From Proales similis (lineage: Eukaryota; Rotifera; Eurotatoria; Ploima; Proalidae): DNA of 64,000 nt. Below the pieces are notes generated by a model. The model saw only the letters and a program-made list of their open reading frames with translations. It did not search any database and was not told where the DNA came from. Where the stretch lies: contig JAGVRJ010000002.1 in assembly GCA_019059635.1 (NCBI GenBank), positions 744,001 to 808,000 of the forward strand, written 5' to 3'. Shown piece after piece: positions 26,499 to 36,906 of this stretch. Within the stretch, counting starts at the first letter, position 1. Each line of letters opens with the position of its first letter. Position numbers and translations under genes: made by a program.

Positions 26499-27974
26499 TT
26501 AGTCTTGACGAGCCACACGAACTTTGGGAAACTGTTTTATAAATTTGAACGCGTTTGCTTTGTTTATTGACACTTGGGCATGGCACATCTGCAAATTTGA
26601 CTTCAGCGGCTGAACACTTTCGACCACTGCATGCTTGTACAAGAAGGCAAGCTCGGGACTGCCCTGCTCGACCATCAAGTTTAAGCGAATGAAATCGAGT
26701 CGGCGTTTAGCTTCTTGCTCAATGTGCTCTTTGAGTTCTTCGACGCCTTGGCGGCTTTTACACGAAATGTAATAGCTATTGTCTGCCTCTTTTTTGGCTT
26801 GCCGGAGCGAAGGACCAAGCAGGTCGCATTTGTTGTAAACCGTGATCATGCTGTCAAGTTTAGAGCGCGGTGCTATTTCCTCGAGAATCTCGACGACCGT
26901 CTGCTCCTGGGCCTTATGATCAGGATGGCTCAGATCGACCAAATGTATGTAAAGATCGGCGAGCAATGCGTCTCTCAGCGTTGTTTTAAACGATTCAATT
27001 AGGCCGTACGGAATGTCGCTGATCAAGCCGATTGTGTCAACGAATATGATCGGCTGATTCGAATTGGACATACTCACGCCATGATAGGTAATGTCTAGCG
27101 TGGCGAATAGCTTGTTCTCAGGCTGCATTTTTTCATCGCTGGTCAGCTCTTTGATAAAGCTGGTCTTGCCCGCGTTCGTATACCCGAACACACTGACTAC
27201 CGGAAGCCCCTTGGCTCGACGTTTGCTATTCATCAAATCGCGAGTTCGCGACTTGTTCTCCAGCTCGCGCCTGATTCGCCGCTCAATGCTTTTGAATATT
27301 TCCTTATTGTCAAACTTGTGCCTAATGTAAGGTATTTCAGCGAGAGCAATCTGAAGCTTTGCGATGCTGGAACGCGCGTTACGCTTGAATATCTCAAGTA
27401 CTAATGAGTAGCGGTCATAGATTTTATAGTTGAGATTTCCACCGAGCAGAGTGTCGCGAACGGCTTCGGCTTGCCGATGAGTTAGACGATCGATAACCAC
27501 AAACAAACAGGTGGCCCCAGAGGCGGCTATTCTCTTGGATAGCATTTGCTGGTTTCCGGTGCCCACCACTTCTCGAGCGTCCGCATTCTTGGTGCTGAGT
27601 ATTACCGAGTCGACCACTTTCCAGTTGGAGAGTGTCTTTACTAGTGAAATGCTTTCTTCCAGTTGCAGTTCCGCTGTGGTACTCTGACGATACTTGCTTC
27701 TGTACTGCATCTTCATTTGTAAAATGAAAACCTTGGTCTCTGCCACCGAGGCATTGTGAGTCTTGTTCGCGATGTTATCGATTTCTAGCTCTCTACTCAA
27801 CTTATTCCAAAAGCTTTGCTCTTGAGGGTCGTCGAAATGCTCTGGCTCGTTTTGATTAGATGGTTTTTTCGATAGAACGATAGGCCCGAACGAAACAGGT
27901 CTCAAAGCCAGTCGATTCAGATGCGCTTTTCCGCCAACATAACCGACGCTCAATCGAGCCAATCGATTAAACAT
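26499..27974 (-). CDS. GTPBP6: HflX-type GTPase GTPBP6
   Basis: An intronless 491-codon gene. It has an N-terminal HflX domain with the VGTGNQQ motif, a helical linker rich in R/E (IERRIRRELE), then a G domain with G1 GYTNAGKTSF, G3 DTIGLI and G4 NKCD. Human GTPBP6 is a mitochondrial ribosome recycling and assembly factor; the basic, hydrophobic N-terminus fits mitochondrial targeting. A TTTTAG directly abuts the ATG, so the mature 5' end may be made by splicing. Downstream by 98 bp on the same strand lies QRSL1, another mitochondrial translation gene. Confidence 0.92.
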   Translation of the reverse strand: MFNRLARLSVGYVGGKAHLNRLALRPVSFGPIVLSKKPSNQNEPEHFDDPQEQSFWNKLSRELEIDNIANKTHNASVAETKVFILQMKMQYRSKYRQSTTAELQLEESISLVKTLSNWKVVDSVILSTKNADAREVVGTGNQQMLSKRIAASGATCLFVVIDRLTHRQAEAVRDTLLGGNLNYKIYDRYSLVLEIFKRNARSSIAKLQIALAEIPYIRHKFDNKEIFKSIERRIRRELENKSRTRDLMNSKRRAKGLPVVSVFGYTNAGKTSFIKELTSDEKMQPENKLFATLDITYHGVSMSNSNQPIIFVDTIGLISDIPYGLIESFKTTLRDALLADLYIHLVDLSHPDHKAQEQTVVEILEEIAPRSKLDSMITVYNKCDLLGPSLRQAKKEADNSYYISCKSRQGVEELKEHIEQEAKRRLDFIRLNLMVEQGSPELAFLYKHAVVESVQPLKSNLQMCHAQVSINKANAFKFIKQFPKVRVARQD

Positions 27975-28100
27975 CTAAAAGTGACGAATTGGATTTTTAA
28001 TTCTAATTCTGTCCATTTCTAGCCAAGAGAAAAGGCACTCACTCCACGGATTTATATTTATTTAGAAAAAAAAAAGTAATGGAAGGAAAATGAGGAAGTA

Positions 28101-28119
28101 GAGAGAGAGAGAGAGAGAG
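28101..28119. repeat. GA dinucleotide microsatellite
   Basis: About nine GA units in the spacer between the SERBP1-like gene and GTPBP6. The surrounding 28000-28470 holds no coding exon that I can support and is probably 3' UTR of the SERBP1-like gene. Confidence 0.85.
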
Positions 28120-28475
28120 TTTAGGAAACCCATTTTGGTTTAATGGGCATTTGTTTAAAAAATTGCTTTCAAAATAAAAATGAAATTTAACAAATCGGAG
28201 CAAAAGAGGAAGAGTCGATGTGTAAAACGGTTTTTAATGGTTCGTACGGCAATCTGAATGCTTTATCGATTTACTTTGCTGAGCTTACGACAAACAATCA
28301 ATGCCTTTTATTAATTTTTTCAATTTGCTTTTTTCCATTCCTTTCTCCTGGCTTTGATAATTTCCACTTTTTGGATGCTTGCTTTCTTCTTCGATTAAAT
28401 GAAACACCACTTAAGGGCTATGGGGAGAGAAAGATGTTGCTGAAAATGAGCTGTTTTGGTTTTTCTTCTTTCACT

Positions 28476-29810
28476 TTAGTTTTTGCCAAGGGACGGGAAG
28501 TCCTTCTCGTCCTCGATGCGCGGAATATTGCGCGGCTGATTGTTGCCACCTCGGCGCTGGGGCGGATTGCCAGCTCGAGGTCCAGGAGCAGCCTGACCCT
28601 CGCGGGGTGGTCGTCGAGCGCCACCTGGTCCACCAGCACCACCCATACCGCCTCGTCGGTTTTCAGGGCGACGAGTAGTGGCAGGGTCGTTAAACTTGAT
28701 TTGAATCTGATTAAGGAGCTCTCGCTTTTTGACCTCCTCGGGGTCCTCTTCTTCGTCTTCTTCCTCATCATCTTCATCGTCTCTTTCTTCCTCAGCCTTC
28801 TTAGGCAGCACGTAGACCTGTCCCCATTTGGCTTGGTCTTCGCCTTCGCCGGCCTTTCGAGTGTTGAATGCATTTCTCTTGTTCACTTCATTTCTCAACG
28901 CCTTGTACTCGTCCAGAGTAAGGAAGTTGGGCTGGGCTTCCTTTTCTTCGCCCTCACCAGCAACTTCCTCGCTCTGCTCGACTTGTTCGGCCCAGTTAGT
29001 GGCCTCAGTCTCCTCTTGGACAACTGGCTCGGTCTCAGCGACCAGCTCATCCTCTGCGGTACCCCAGTTGGCTTTTCCGGCTCCGTCTTTCTTCTCGACC
29101 GCCTTCACGCCAGTCTTCTCGCTACCTGAGTGTCGCTCAAATTGACGAGGACCGTCAGCTCCACCGCGTGCGCGACGAGGAACTCGGCCCGGCGGCATGT
29201 TTCCTCTGTGGGAAGTGTGGTGTCCAGTGCGTCGTGCCTCACCAGATCCCTCTTCGCCAACAACGACCTCATTCTCGCCCTGGGGAGGACGTCTTCGAGG
29301 TCCGCGGTTGAAGGGGCGATCGCCCGCCGGCCTATCACCGAATGGTCTATCGCCGGCAGGTCTCTCGCGTCGTGGTGGTCGATCTTCGCCATCAGCTCGC
29401 TCACGTCGTGGTGGTCGGTCTTCGCCCTCAGTTCGTTCGCGTCGTGGTGGCCGGTCTTCGCCATCAGGTCGGTTGTTATAAGGTCTTCGCTCTCGATTGC
29501 CGGGCTGTCCGCCAGACTGCTGACGATTGTTTTCCTTGTTATCTCGCGGGGGTCTGCTTTGGGCTCCGGGAGCGTTTGAGCGAGCCTTGTTCGCCTGGCC
29601 TTGTTGTCCGCCTGCTTTAACAGGATTGTCTTTTTGTTGCTGAAGTGGTTGCTTAGCAGCACCCTTTGCGGCAGCAGGTGCCTTGGCCTTGGTCGCCTGC
29701 TCGGCTTGAGCAAGGGCCGCCTTGGCCAACAGCTCGGACGGATCCTCTACATCAGCGTCCAGGGCGAAGCTGTACTTATTGTCTACTGCGCAGCCGTACT
29801 CGAAGTCCAT
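28476..29810 (-). CDS. SERBP1: SERBP1/HABP4-family RNA-binding protein
   Basis: An intronless 444-codon gene, start ATG at 29810 (MDFEYGCAVDNKYSF). SERBP1/HABP4 proteins bind mRNA and sit in the mRNA channel of dormant 80S ribosomes. Conserved blocks: RQFERHSGSEKTG, then NWGTAEDEL, LTLDEYKAL, FNTRKAGEG and a terminal DEKDFPSLGKN. RG/RGG-rich segments lie in the middle and near the C-terminus. At about residues 110 to 170 there is a charged tandem repeat with core DRPPRRER. The sequence is GC-richer than its surroundings. The antisense strand is open for up to about 300 codons because of biased composition; that is not a gene. Confidence 0.88.
   Translation of the reverse strand: MDFEYGCAVDNKYSFALDADVEDPSELLAKAALAQAEQATKAKAPAAAKGAAKQPLQQQKDNPVKAGGQQGQANKARSNAPGAQSRPPRDNKENNRQQSGGQPGNRERRPYNNRPDGEDRPPRRERTEGEDRPPRRERADGEDRPPRRERPAGDRPFGDRPAGDRPFNRGPRRRPPQGENEVVVGEEGSGEARRTGHHTSHRGNMPPGRVPRRARGGADGPRQFERHSGSEKTGVKAVEKKDGAGKANWGTAEDELVAETEPVVQEETEATNWAEQVEQSEEVAGEGEEKEAQPNFLTLDEYKALRNEVNKRNAFNTRKAGEGEDQAKWGQVYVLPKKAEEERDDEDDEEEDEEEDPEEVKKRELLNQIQIKFNDPATTRRPENRRGGMGGAGGPGGARRPPREGQAAPGPRAGNPPQRRGGNNQPRNIPRIEDEKDFPSLGKN
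29340..29490 (-). repeat. Coding tandem repeat, about 33 bp unit (DRPPRRER core)
   Basis: Four near copies inside the SERBP1-like gene. Each encodes an 11-residue unit with GEDRPPRRER. A related, degenerate DRPFGDRPAGDRPF array follows. Confidence 0.8.
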
Positions 29811-30568
29811 CGCGTTGCACAAATGCTGTTTGTTTCTCACTTAGATTATTAATCTAGCTTTAGATTAAATCGGATTTAACAACATGCGTAACCGCTTCGG
29901 TTCATTCAAGTCGAGTGTGTGTGTGTGTGAGAGAGAGACAGAGAGAAAAAAAATATATGTATAAAATTTTCTCAAGTAAAAACGCAAAGCGAACTCCATG
30001 CTTTGCCTCACGCTGCATCGGCTTGGAGCGAAAAAAGCGCTCATGGTATAAACGTAGTTTAATTATGTTTAATAATCATATGGCGAACTCGTTGCTTTTT
30101 TCGACGATGCTGCGCCTGTTTAAGTAGCAATTATTTTGGTTCTTTTTGGCTAGCTGCTGCATGCATTGAAAAGTCGATTGTTGCTGCGTGCTTAATGCTT
30201 CGGCCATTTAATGCATGTGCTCGGCATCGTCGTAGAGGTCAAAGCAGAGGAGTGAACAATCCAAATCCGTGTGCAATATAAAACTGGCATGAAAGAAGAA
30301 GAAATAAACTGCTCGTAAACGCTCAGCGATTTGATTCAGTGAAAACTTTCCTATTTCAGTCGTTTAACTTGAAGCCCGGCCAACTTAACAATAGTTACCT
30401 AAACCACATCGTTACTCATTTAAAAACTAAATTTTGTTTTATTCCCAAGTGCTTTTCATAATTTTATCTGAAATTTATTTGCTAAAACTGTGTCGCCGAG
30501 TGCGATACAAAGAGAATAATTAAAAAGAAAAAAAGCGAAATTAAAGATGGACAACACTGACAATCGCC
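29811..30568. other. Intergenic upstream of SERBP1-like gene
   Basis: About 0.75 kb with a GTGTGTGT-GAGAGA microsatellite at 29912-29940, then AT-rich sequence. It covers the 5' flank of the SERBP1-like gene and the 3' flank of the next gene. No coding exon supported. Confidence 0.5.
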
Positions 30569-31261
30569 TTAAATGTGAAGGGCCTTAAGATCTTGTAGAA
30601 ACTGAGCCAAACTGCACAAATTATTTTTGGGCACGTAGCCACACTGGCCATTGTCGATCTTTTGCACAAGCAATAAATCGCCCTTGTCATAAATCAGACG
30701 CAGTCGATCGGCGAACTCGACGCTTACTTCAGAGTAGTCCTCGGCTTGATATCGGAGGCAGCAGACCAGCAGCTCGTCGTCAGATTGGTCGAAAAATGAC
30801 GGATTGACTGTTTGCGTATGGCTATCTCCGTCAATTAAATCCAGGCAAGGTGGGCGCACTGCTTCGAGCACCGGTGAATTGTAGACATGATTGCTGAAGG
30901 CCATTACACATTGCGGATGACCTTCCCATCTCTCGTCGCTCTCTTTTATCTGGCTGAGAGATGGCGAGACCTGGGTGCTCTCGATGCTGAACGGAGATAC
31001 ACATGGCTCCAGCATAGTGCTGGTCAGTTGCTGCTTGCGCGGACGTTCAGGTGTCTGAGGAGATGCCTCGACCTGAGTGCTGTTGTATAGAGGCTTTTCA
31101 GCCATGAACAAGGCTCTTTGAGCGACTTGTCGCTTCAAAGGTCCGTCCTCTTTTCGGACCGGGCGCACGGGTGTGTTGAACTCGGTTCCATAGCTGACCA
31201 CAGTGTAGTCGTTGGCTGCCTTTCGGCTCATGCAGTTGACGAGGCAAGTGAGCTTTTGCAT
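30569..31261 (-). CDS. Unassigned protein with C-terminal SH3-like domain
   Basis: An intronless ORF of 230 codons, start at 31261 (a second Met lies 11 codons in). The C-terminal 65 residues look like an SH3 domain. LVCCLRYQA is in the ALYDY position, SVEFADRLRLI follows as the acidic RT loop, then DNGQCGYVPKNNL gives the G-x-VP-N end. The tryptophan normally in the middle is missing. Upstream is a basic, proline- and serine-rich linker with several S/T-P sites (PQTPERPRKQ), which suggests phosphorylation. Codon use and the tail with QDLKAL support a real gene. It may be an adaptor of a signalling or cytoskeletal pathway, but I do not recognise the family. Confidence 0.5.
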   Translation of the reverse strand: MQKLTCLVNCMSRKAANDYTVVSYGTEFNTPVRPVRKEDGPLKRQVAQRALFMAEKPLYNSTQVEASPQTPERPRKQQLTSTMLEPCVSPFSIESTQVSPSLSQIKESDERWEGHPQCVMAFSNHVYNSPVLEAVRPPCLDLIDGDSHTQTVNPSFFDQSDDELLVCCLRYQAEDYSEVSVEFADRLRLIYDKGDLLLVQKIDNGQCGYVPKNNLCSLAQFLQDLKALHI

Positions 31262-31593
31262 TTTCGTTTTTTGTTATTCTGATTTTTTTCTAAGAGCTAT
31301 TCAACTGGATCGTTGGTGTCCAGTGGTCGACCGAGAGACTATTTATAGAAATACTGCAAAAGATCCCGTCAGTTGGGTTTCAGCGCGGTTCGATCTCTAC
31401 GTTGCCGCCCCCCAGAGTGGGCTACATTATCAAGAGCTCGCTATGCGCACTGTATTTAATGAGACCGATGTCACTTATTGACACTTATTCTAAATCAAGC
31501 ACCGCTTCCAATCAAATCATGCACTACCCCATCAATTAGAAGTGGACTCGGCTCTTTATTTTTATTAATTTAATTAAAACAACGAGCCGCTGA

Positions 31594-34051
31594 TCAGCAG
31601 TACTTTGCCGGATCCATGGGTTCTTTGGTCTCGTTCACCTCGGTGGGCTGATTGGTAGTGCTGGAGACCTGAGACTCGTTCGAGCCGAAATCATCTTCGG
31701 CCTTGTTGGTCTTGCTCTCGGCCATTTGCTTAAACCTGTCAATAACGTCGTCGACGCTCACCTCGCCATGCACCTTGTTATCGCGAGTGCGCACGTTCAC
31801 TGTTCCTCTCTCTTTTTCCTTCTCTCCGATCACAAGGATAAAGTTGTAATTTTCTAGTTGAGCGTTTCTAATCTTTTTGTTCAGAGTTTGTCCCGAATCG
31901 GCTTCATAGTCACACTCGAAGCCGGCTCGGTATATGCGGTCCCTGACCTGACGAGCGTAGTCGTCCATCTTATCGCTAACGGTGATCACAATCGACTGTC
32001 GAGGAGAGAGCCAGAAAGGCCATTTGCCACCGAAGCTCTCAGTCAGAATGGCAATCATTCGCTCTACGGAGCCAAGAATGGCGCGATGAATGATCACCGG
32101 TCTCTCTTTGCCGCTCTCGTCGCCTGGCACAAAATTAAGATTAAAACGTTCAGGCAACTGAAAGTCGAGCTGGATTGTGGCACATTGATGCGATCTGCGC
32201 AGAGCGTCTTGGATTGTAATGTCGATCTGATTGGTCGAATTTCATGTTAGCCTGCTAGTTAGAGGGTTTTGGTAACTCTAAATCACCTTGGGTCCGTAGA
32301 ATGCACCATCGCCTGGGTTCAAGCTCCACTTTTTGCCGAATTCGTTCAGAGCTTCTTCGAGCTGCTTCTCAGCCTGGTTCCATGTTTCAATCTCGCCCAA
32401 GTAATTCTCTGGCCGAGTGCTTAGACGCAGATCAAATGTGAAGCCGAATATGCCGTAAATGTGCTGAAGGAACTCGAGGCAGCTTCGAATCTCGTCCTTG
32501 ATTTGTGATTGCATACAGAATATGTGAGCATCGTCTTGCTGAAAGCGTCTGACTCGAGTCAGGCCGGTGAGAGTGCCCGACAGCTCATTTCTGTGCAGAA
32601 CGCCAAAGTCGGCGTAGCGCAGAGGTAGCTCGCGCCACGATCGGCTTCGAGACGAAAACATCAAGCAATGGCCGGGACAGTTCATCGGCTTCAGAGCGTA
32701 TTTCTCCTTTTCAACTTCGAACTGGAACATGTTTTCCGAGTAATGCTGCCAGTGCCCTGAAGTCATCCAAAGTTTGTAATTGTAGACGTTGGGCGTTATG
32801 ACCTCCTGGAAGCCGCGTTTTCGATACTCGGACCGAATGAGATCGACGAGTTTGTTGTAGATCAGCGCTCCCTTCGGATAGAAAAAACAACTTCCGGGAC
32901 TAAGCTCGTGAAAGAAGAACAGCTCTTGTTCCTTTTTTTATATTGTTTCAATTCTTTCGAACCGCTAATAAGTCTTTATTTATCTAATTACCAGTCCAAT
33001 TTTGCGGTGGTTTCTCTTTGCCGCTTCGGCTTGGAAGTGTTCCCACTCTTTGAGCTGCTTGTTGTCCGGAAACGAAATGCCGTAGACACGCTGAAGACTT
33101 TCCCTATTAGAGTCTCCCTCCCAATAAGAGGAAGAGTTCTTGGTGAGTTTGAACGCCTTGACCTTGCCAGTGTGGCGAATGTGCGGGCCTCGGCACAGGT
33201 CAATGAGCGGACCACACCGGTAAACGGTCGTTGTCGGCGTGTGCACTTTCTCGTTCAAAATTCTAACTTTAAATTGATTGTACTGATTGAAATCGACTGG
33301 AGATTATTCGAAAGTGAAAGCGATTAAGATAAGAATGGGAATTACGCCGAATAGTCGAAGTAGATCTTCTTTGCTAATCTCAAGTCGCTCAAACGGCTGC
33401 TTTTCGGACGCACCCCGCTTCATGACTCGCTCGAGCTCGGCAAAGTCGTTACTCGACACTTGCTTGTCTTCGATGTACATGTCATAATAAAAGCCGGACT
33501 CGATTGGAGGGCCGTAGCAAAGACAGCCTCCGTAGCAGAGCTCCATGGCTTCGCCCATCAAATGAGCGGTCGAATGCCAAAACACATAGCGACCCTCTTC
33601 GTCGTCGAACTTGAGGAACTTAAGGGTGCAGTCAGATTCAAGCGGCCGATCAAGATCCCAGAGCTCGTCGTTGACTTTGGCAATCACCGTGTTGTCTGCC
33701 AAACCTTTGCTGTTTACATTTTCCACAGTTTACGCACGTCCAGAAGGAAAAAAGGCAAATTTCTCAAAGCACGTGCCTGATGCCCTCAGCAATTTGGATC
33801 GGACGCGTTCGCCATGACTCGCCTTGCAACACTTTGCCGTCGGGCAGAGTGATATTTATCTGCTTAGTCTCTTTTGCCTCGAGCTCTCTCTTGTGCTTCT
33901 CCATAAGCTCGTCCCATATTTTAAGACGATAGTCGACAAAAGAAGGCCTTGGATTCAGCTTTCAAAATTGTTCACTTAGCAAGAATAAAACTGTCCACGT
34001 GAGAGTCAAAACGAGTACCTCCTTGACTACTGCTTTGGCTTGCTCAGTCAT
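31594..34051 (-). CDS. TARS1: Threonyl-tRNA synthetase, cytoplasmic
   Basis: Charges tRNA(Thr). In order: TGS domain (ITLPDGK), editing domain (YWHS-like [12 protein letters not shown], with [12 protein letters not shown]), [15 protein letters not shown], then class II motifs with [35 protein letters not shown] and [12 protein letters not shown], and a C-terminal anticodon-binding domain ending in an acidic tail. Exon 1 is 34051-34019, exon 2 33958-33777, and exon 3 starts at 33709. The intron 33776-33710 uses a GC donor. Several more introns of about 50 to 80 bp follow. No mitochondrial signal is obvious, so the cytosolic enzyme is favoured. AG at 34059-34058 lies just before the ATG. Confidence 0.97.
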
Positions 34052-34962
34052 CGTGATCTATGCAAATATGTTCATTTAGAGCGCGTGTAAGAAATGAAGT
34101 GAATCGATCGTCGTCGTCGTCACCGCCGTTGCGGCTCTCGTCGACGAACGGTTAATAAAAGACATGCACGTCGTACTTTTCTTGTTGTGTAGGCTCGAAT
34201 CGGTGGAGGGGCGGCAAGTGACAAGTAGAAGTTGACGCGGCGCAAGTTGAATAGCGCAATTTTGAATGTATTGTTCAACACTTCAACAATTCAAATCTTA
34301 ATTTGATGCCAAAATTATCGAAAATTTAAAGCCCGATTGTCAATTCAAAGTGGCGTCATGAGTAGACTTGTGCAACTGTTGGGTCATTGTGAGGGCGAAT
34401 GATGCAATTGAGCATGCAGTCGATAGTCAAGTCACTAGCGCACAATTTAGTTGGCCGCGTTGTTCATTCAGCGCGCTTGCAGACAAGTCGATTTCATAAT
34501 TACATGTGAGCCTAGCGAACACTACAACCACGTCCTATAGCAAAACAATATTCAACTTCAAGCTGCTCTCTGCCTCAATCTTCAATCAAATCTTTCTTTT
34601 TTTCTCAAGACTGAATTGATCGAATGTTGAGGTATTCTATTCGCAGAGATTCGCTCAGATGATTTCCTGGAGGAGCGTTTATGCTCGCACAATAAATCGA
34701 AATTCAACTTCCTAATCCGACCCTCCAAAATCGGTCGCTACCCATCGTTCAAGCCGAGCTTGTTTAAGCACCAGCCTAAAAATTGATTTGTCACCTTTTC
34801 GTCTAAAAAAATTTTTCGTTTTCTCATGATCCAAAGTCCTGTGTAGTCTAGCAATGATTTTGCCAGTTTATCACCAAATAAACCGGCGTTTTTTCACCTA
34901 ATTATCTCTTTGTTCTGATTTCTAAACAGTAGCTTATCGTCTTTTAAGCCATAATTTATCTC
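34052..34962. other. Intergenic, TARS/MAM-protein divergent region
   Basis: 0.9 kb between divergent genes, with a short TCGTCGTCGTC run near 34108. No coding exon, RNA gene or long repeat recognised. Confidence 0.5.
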
Positions 34963-36665
34963 ATGTTGAGATTGTCAACATTGGCGCTTGTTCTATTAAA
35001 AGGCCTCGTCGCTAGAGCAAGTTAAACTGAATTTCGTTTTTCGAAAAATGTCACGCTCGAGCTCAATCAGCCTGTTTTCTATCAGCCTTTTATTGGCCTC
35101 GGTCACCAGTTCGTTCGGTATTTTTGCTCGCCGCAAACGTTGTTGCTTCAAGTTGATATAATTCTCAAATTTCTTTAAAAAAAAACAAACAAACAACAAC
35201 AACGAAATCCAAATTCAAAAATGAAATTAAAAATAGAAATCGTCGATTTCTGTGATTTCGAGCAAAACTTTTGCACATTTACACCAAATGAGTTTGTGGT
35301 TCGATATCAAGGCCGTTCGCCATCCTTCACTTCAGGACCAGATGGAGATAAAACAAACGGTATCTAGACGCATAGCAACCTAAAAAAGACAGAATGACAC
35401 AAACGCATGCTCAGACGGCTCCGGGTTTTATGCTCTTTGTGACGCCCGTCGACTTCGGAATGTCAACGACCAGTGCATCATGAGCAGAACGGTTGAGCTT
35501 GTCAGCGAGGGGTCGATCGAGTTCTGGTACCACATGTTCGGCTCACAAATTGGCACAGCTCAAGTCAAAGTAGACAACTTGACGATTTGGAGCAAAACTG
35601 GCCGCCAGTTTAATGGATGGCTGCTCGCTCAAGCCGATCTGCCAAAAGGCTCATATCAGGTGAGTTGCTTCTTCAATCAAATCAATCGCGTGAGGAGTTT
35701 TGTAATTTGTTAATAAAACAGCTTGATTTTGTCGCCAATCGTTCTGACTCGGGCCGCGTTTCAAGCGACATTGCCTTCGACGGAGTGAAAATCTATCTTA
35801 AACCATGTAAACTATGATAAATCAATTTAAACCGCTTCTTTTCTGAATCGTCTCGTTTGGCCTTGTAAAAGTACCAACTTCTGAGACAGAAGTCACAACA
35901 AAACAGACCAAAACGGACACAGTCACAACTTCTAAATCGACCGAACCTGACAGCACAAGTCAAACTCAGGCCAGTTTGAGTCCTCAAACTTCTTCATGGC
36001 CCAATACAATTGGACATGATACTTCTGAGGTTTGGATAGAAGCCAGCTCAAGCGAAGCATCACAATCTTCTGACCCAACGCCCAACACAGTTCCAACAGA
36101 CGGTCAAACGTTCACCCAAACAGTTTCAATCACTTATAGCTCTACTTTGACTGCCTCGAGCTTGACTGCCTCGAGCTTGTCTGCCTCGACCTTGACCAGC
36201 TCTACTTTGACTGCCTCGAGCTTGACTGCCTCGAGCTTGTCTGCCTCGACCTTGACCAGCTCTACTTTGACTGGCTCAAGTTTTTATAGCTCTACTTTGG
36301 ACAATTCAAATTTTGCCAGCTCAACAGATGCAGCTATAACGCAGAGCAGCACAGGCCGAGCAACCAACCGAGTAACTTCAACAAGTTCGCAAACTTCAAC
36401 TGAGAAAACCACCGCAGTGATTGTGAGCACATCGAATAGTCAAGAAATTACAAGCACCAGACTGAGCAGCATAGTCCCTCAAACAGTCGCAAGCAAACTG
36501 TCAGATTCAGGACCGAACTGGTTGCTATTGCTCTTGATTCCAATTCTTGTGGTTCTGGTCTTATCAACAGCCACTCTATTCGTCGTAAGGCATATCAGGC
36601 TCAGATCGCAACTCCACAGAAGCGTCTTTGGTCCAGACCATATTGAAATGAGGGGCAGTGTTTAA
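34963..36665 (+). CDS. MAM-domain, mucin-like single-pass membrane protein
   Basis: Predicted exons are 34963-35020 (signal peptide MLRLSTLALVLLKGLVARA), 35237-35359, 35415-35659, 35722 to about 35806, and 35875-36665. The extracellular part is one MAM domain: CDFEQNFCTF, then SFTSGPDGDKT, GFYALCDARR, IEFWYHMFG and IAFDGVKIYL. A serine/threonine-rich stalk with tandem repeats follows, then a transmembrane helix (LLLLLIPILVVLVL) and a short basic tail. MAM domains mediate adhesion. The first exon is my inference: it keeps frame across a 216 bp intron and supplies an otherwise missing signal peptide. I do not recognise an ortholog. Confidence 0.7.
36138..36280 (+). repeat. Coding minisatellite, 60 bp unit of four 15 bp subunits
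   Basis: Two exact 60 bp copies (36138-36197, 36198-36257) and a partial third in the mucin stalk. Each encodes S-x-L-T/S-A/S pentapeptides such as SSLTASSLSA. Likely O-glycosylated. Confidence 0.92.
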
Positions 36666-36906
36666 AGAATTCAATTCGCGCTAACCTGAATAAAATGTAA
36701 ATTGTGCGTCGATAAAACGCTTGTAAATTAGAACAAACCAAGCAAAGAATAAAAACAATGATAAAAGAAAAACTCTTATTTACTCCGAAGCGTTGATCAG
36801 CAATTTGAAAGAGTGATAAGCTGATCAGCTGATTGCTAGACAACATAGTTATAAATAAAATTCGAGATCGAGGGGAGAAAAAGATCAAAAAAGTTGGAAA
36901 AGAAAA

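Noticed and set aside
28218-29129. Plus-strand ORF of about 300 codons
   Set aside because: It is antisense to the SERBP1-like gene, whose conserved blocks are unmistakable. The open frame is a by-product of its biased composition.
36138-36280. Regular repeats that could suggest a CRISPR-like array
   Set aside because: The units are contiguous, in frame and coding in a eukaryotic mucin stalk; there are no spacers.
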